Assembly (NCBI GenBank): GCA_027014185.1
Contig: JALWEK010000191.1
Span: 1 to 7,417, forward strand
DNA length: 7,417 nucleotides
Direction: 5' to 3'
Origin: Aquificaceae bacterium
Lineage (GTDB): Bacteria > Aquificota > Aquificia > Aquificales > Aquificaceae
Shown: positions 7,066 through 7,417 of the stretch, in pieces
Layout: each line of letters starts with the position of its first letter
How positions within the stretch are numbered: the stretch's first letter is position 1
Notes under the pieces: model-generated
Database searches by the model: none
What the model was told of the DNA's origin: nothing
What the model saw: only the letters and a program-made list of their open reading frames with translations
Program-made: the position numbers and the translations under genes

Positions 7066-7417
7066 ATGTACGAAAGGGTTCTCTTCGTAGCCCTAATACT
7101 CCTGATAGCTTACCTTTTCAAGCTCTTGGGGGTCTTTAGGGAGGATCACTCTAAGACCTTCATAGACTACGTTATCTACTTTTCCCTCCCAGCACTGGTG
7201 ATCCAGAAGGTCAGGGAGGTTCCCCTGACTGCCGAGGCTCTGGGCGTTGTCCTGATCGCCTGGGCTTCCATAGGCTTTTCCCTCCTCGTGTCCTTCCTTC
7301 TGGGGAGGCTCTTGGGCTTTGAAGGGAGGTCTCTGAGGGCGCTGCTCCTCGTCTCCTCCTTTGGTAATACCGCCTTCCTGGGATATCCCTTTACCTTCGC
7401 TCTCTTTGGGGACGAGG
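7066..7417 (+). CDS. AEC-family (auxin efflux carrier-like) permease, 3'-partial
   Basis: An open frame runs from the ATG at 7066 to the window edge, giving 117 residues of a very hydrophobic protein. Its segments match the start of AEC-family transporters, inner-membrane permeases of about 300 residues and ten helices (for example MdcF and YfdV, linked to organic-acid export). Likely membrane helices are at about 5-24, 31-46 (with the characteristic YFSLPALVI), 58-84 and from 92 on. The strongest family mark is [21 protein letters not shown] split over residues 97-117, where GN, G.P and FG.E are conserved in AEC proteins. The start is bounded by an in-frame TGA at 7048-7050. There is no Shine-Dalgarno, and a possible -10 (TATACT) lies just upstream. 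It diverges from moxR with 30 bp between start codons. The substrate cannot be inferred, and the C-terminal half lies outside the window. Confidence 0.85.
   Translation, partial: MYERVLFVALILLIAYLFKLLGVFREDHSKTFIDYVIYFSLPALVIQKVREVPLTAEALGVVLIAWASIGFSLLVSFLLGRLLGFEGRSLRALLLVSSFGNTAFLGYPFTFALFGDE

Noticed and set aside
6653..7090. Open frame of 145 codons on the + strand opposite moxR and running across the divergent start region
   Set aside because: It is antisense to conserved MoxR motifs and collides with the start of the AEC permease. There is no family resemblance.

Overview
The window looks like ordinary, very compact core chromosome from a thermophilic Gram-negative bacterium, most likely one of the Aquificales (Aquificaceae). 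This is inferred from four things: AGG/AGA and ATA are heavily used for Arg and Ile; proteins are rich in Lys, Glu and Arg; a HerA-type ATPase sits beside biosynthetic genes; and an lptD gene implies an LPS-bearing outer membrane. I could not run a taxonomic search, so the assignment is tentative.

Layout. On the + strand, positions 1-3374 carry a HerA/DUF87-family ATPase (5' end probably cut by the window edge), homoserine dehydrogenase (hom) and ribulose-phosphate 3-epimerase (rpe). These are separated by 21 bp and a 4-bp ATGA overlap respectively, so they probably form one transcription unit. On the - strand, positions 7035 down to 3349 carry a MoxR-type AAA+ ATPase, a HAD-IIA (NagD-like) phosphatase and an LptD-type LPS-assembly protein. 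These are separated by 10 bp and a 16-bp overlap, again operon-like. The two units converge and their last genes, rpe and lptD, overlap by 26 bp. At the right edge, starting only 30 bp from the moxR start codon and diverging from it, is the 5' part of an AEC-family (auxin efflux carrier-like) permease.

Function. The + unit mixes DNA processing (HerA, usually partnered with the NurA nuclease), the threonine/methionine/isoleucine branch of aspartate metabolism (hom) and the pentose phosphate pathway (rpe). The - unit joins a chaperone-like ATPase, a small-molecule phosphatase and the outer-membrane LPS translocon. The members of each unit do not form one obvious pathway.

Almost every base is coding. 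The only gaps without a gene are about 21, 10 and 30 bp, so there are no stretches over 300 bp to describe. I see no tRNA, rRNA, CRISPR, insertion sequence, attachment site or long repeat, and no convincing intrinsic terminator. I did not find a clearly new biological system. The points most worth checking are the reduced cysteine set of LptD, the overlapping convergent gene ends, the 30-bp divergent start region with possible near-leaderless promoters, and the HAD phosphatase coupled to lptD.
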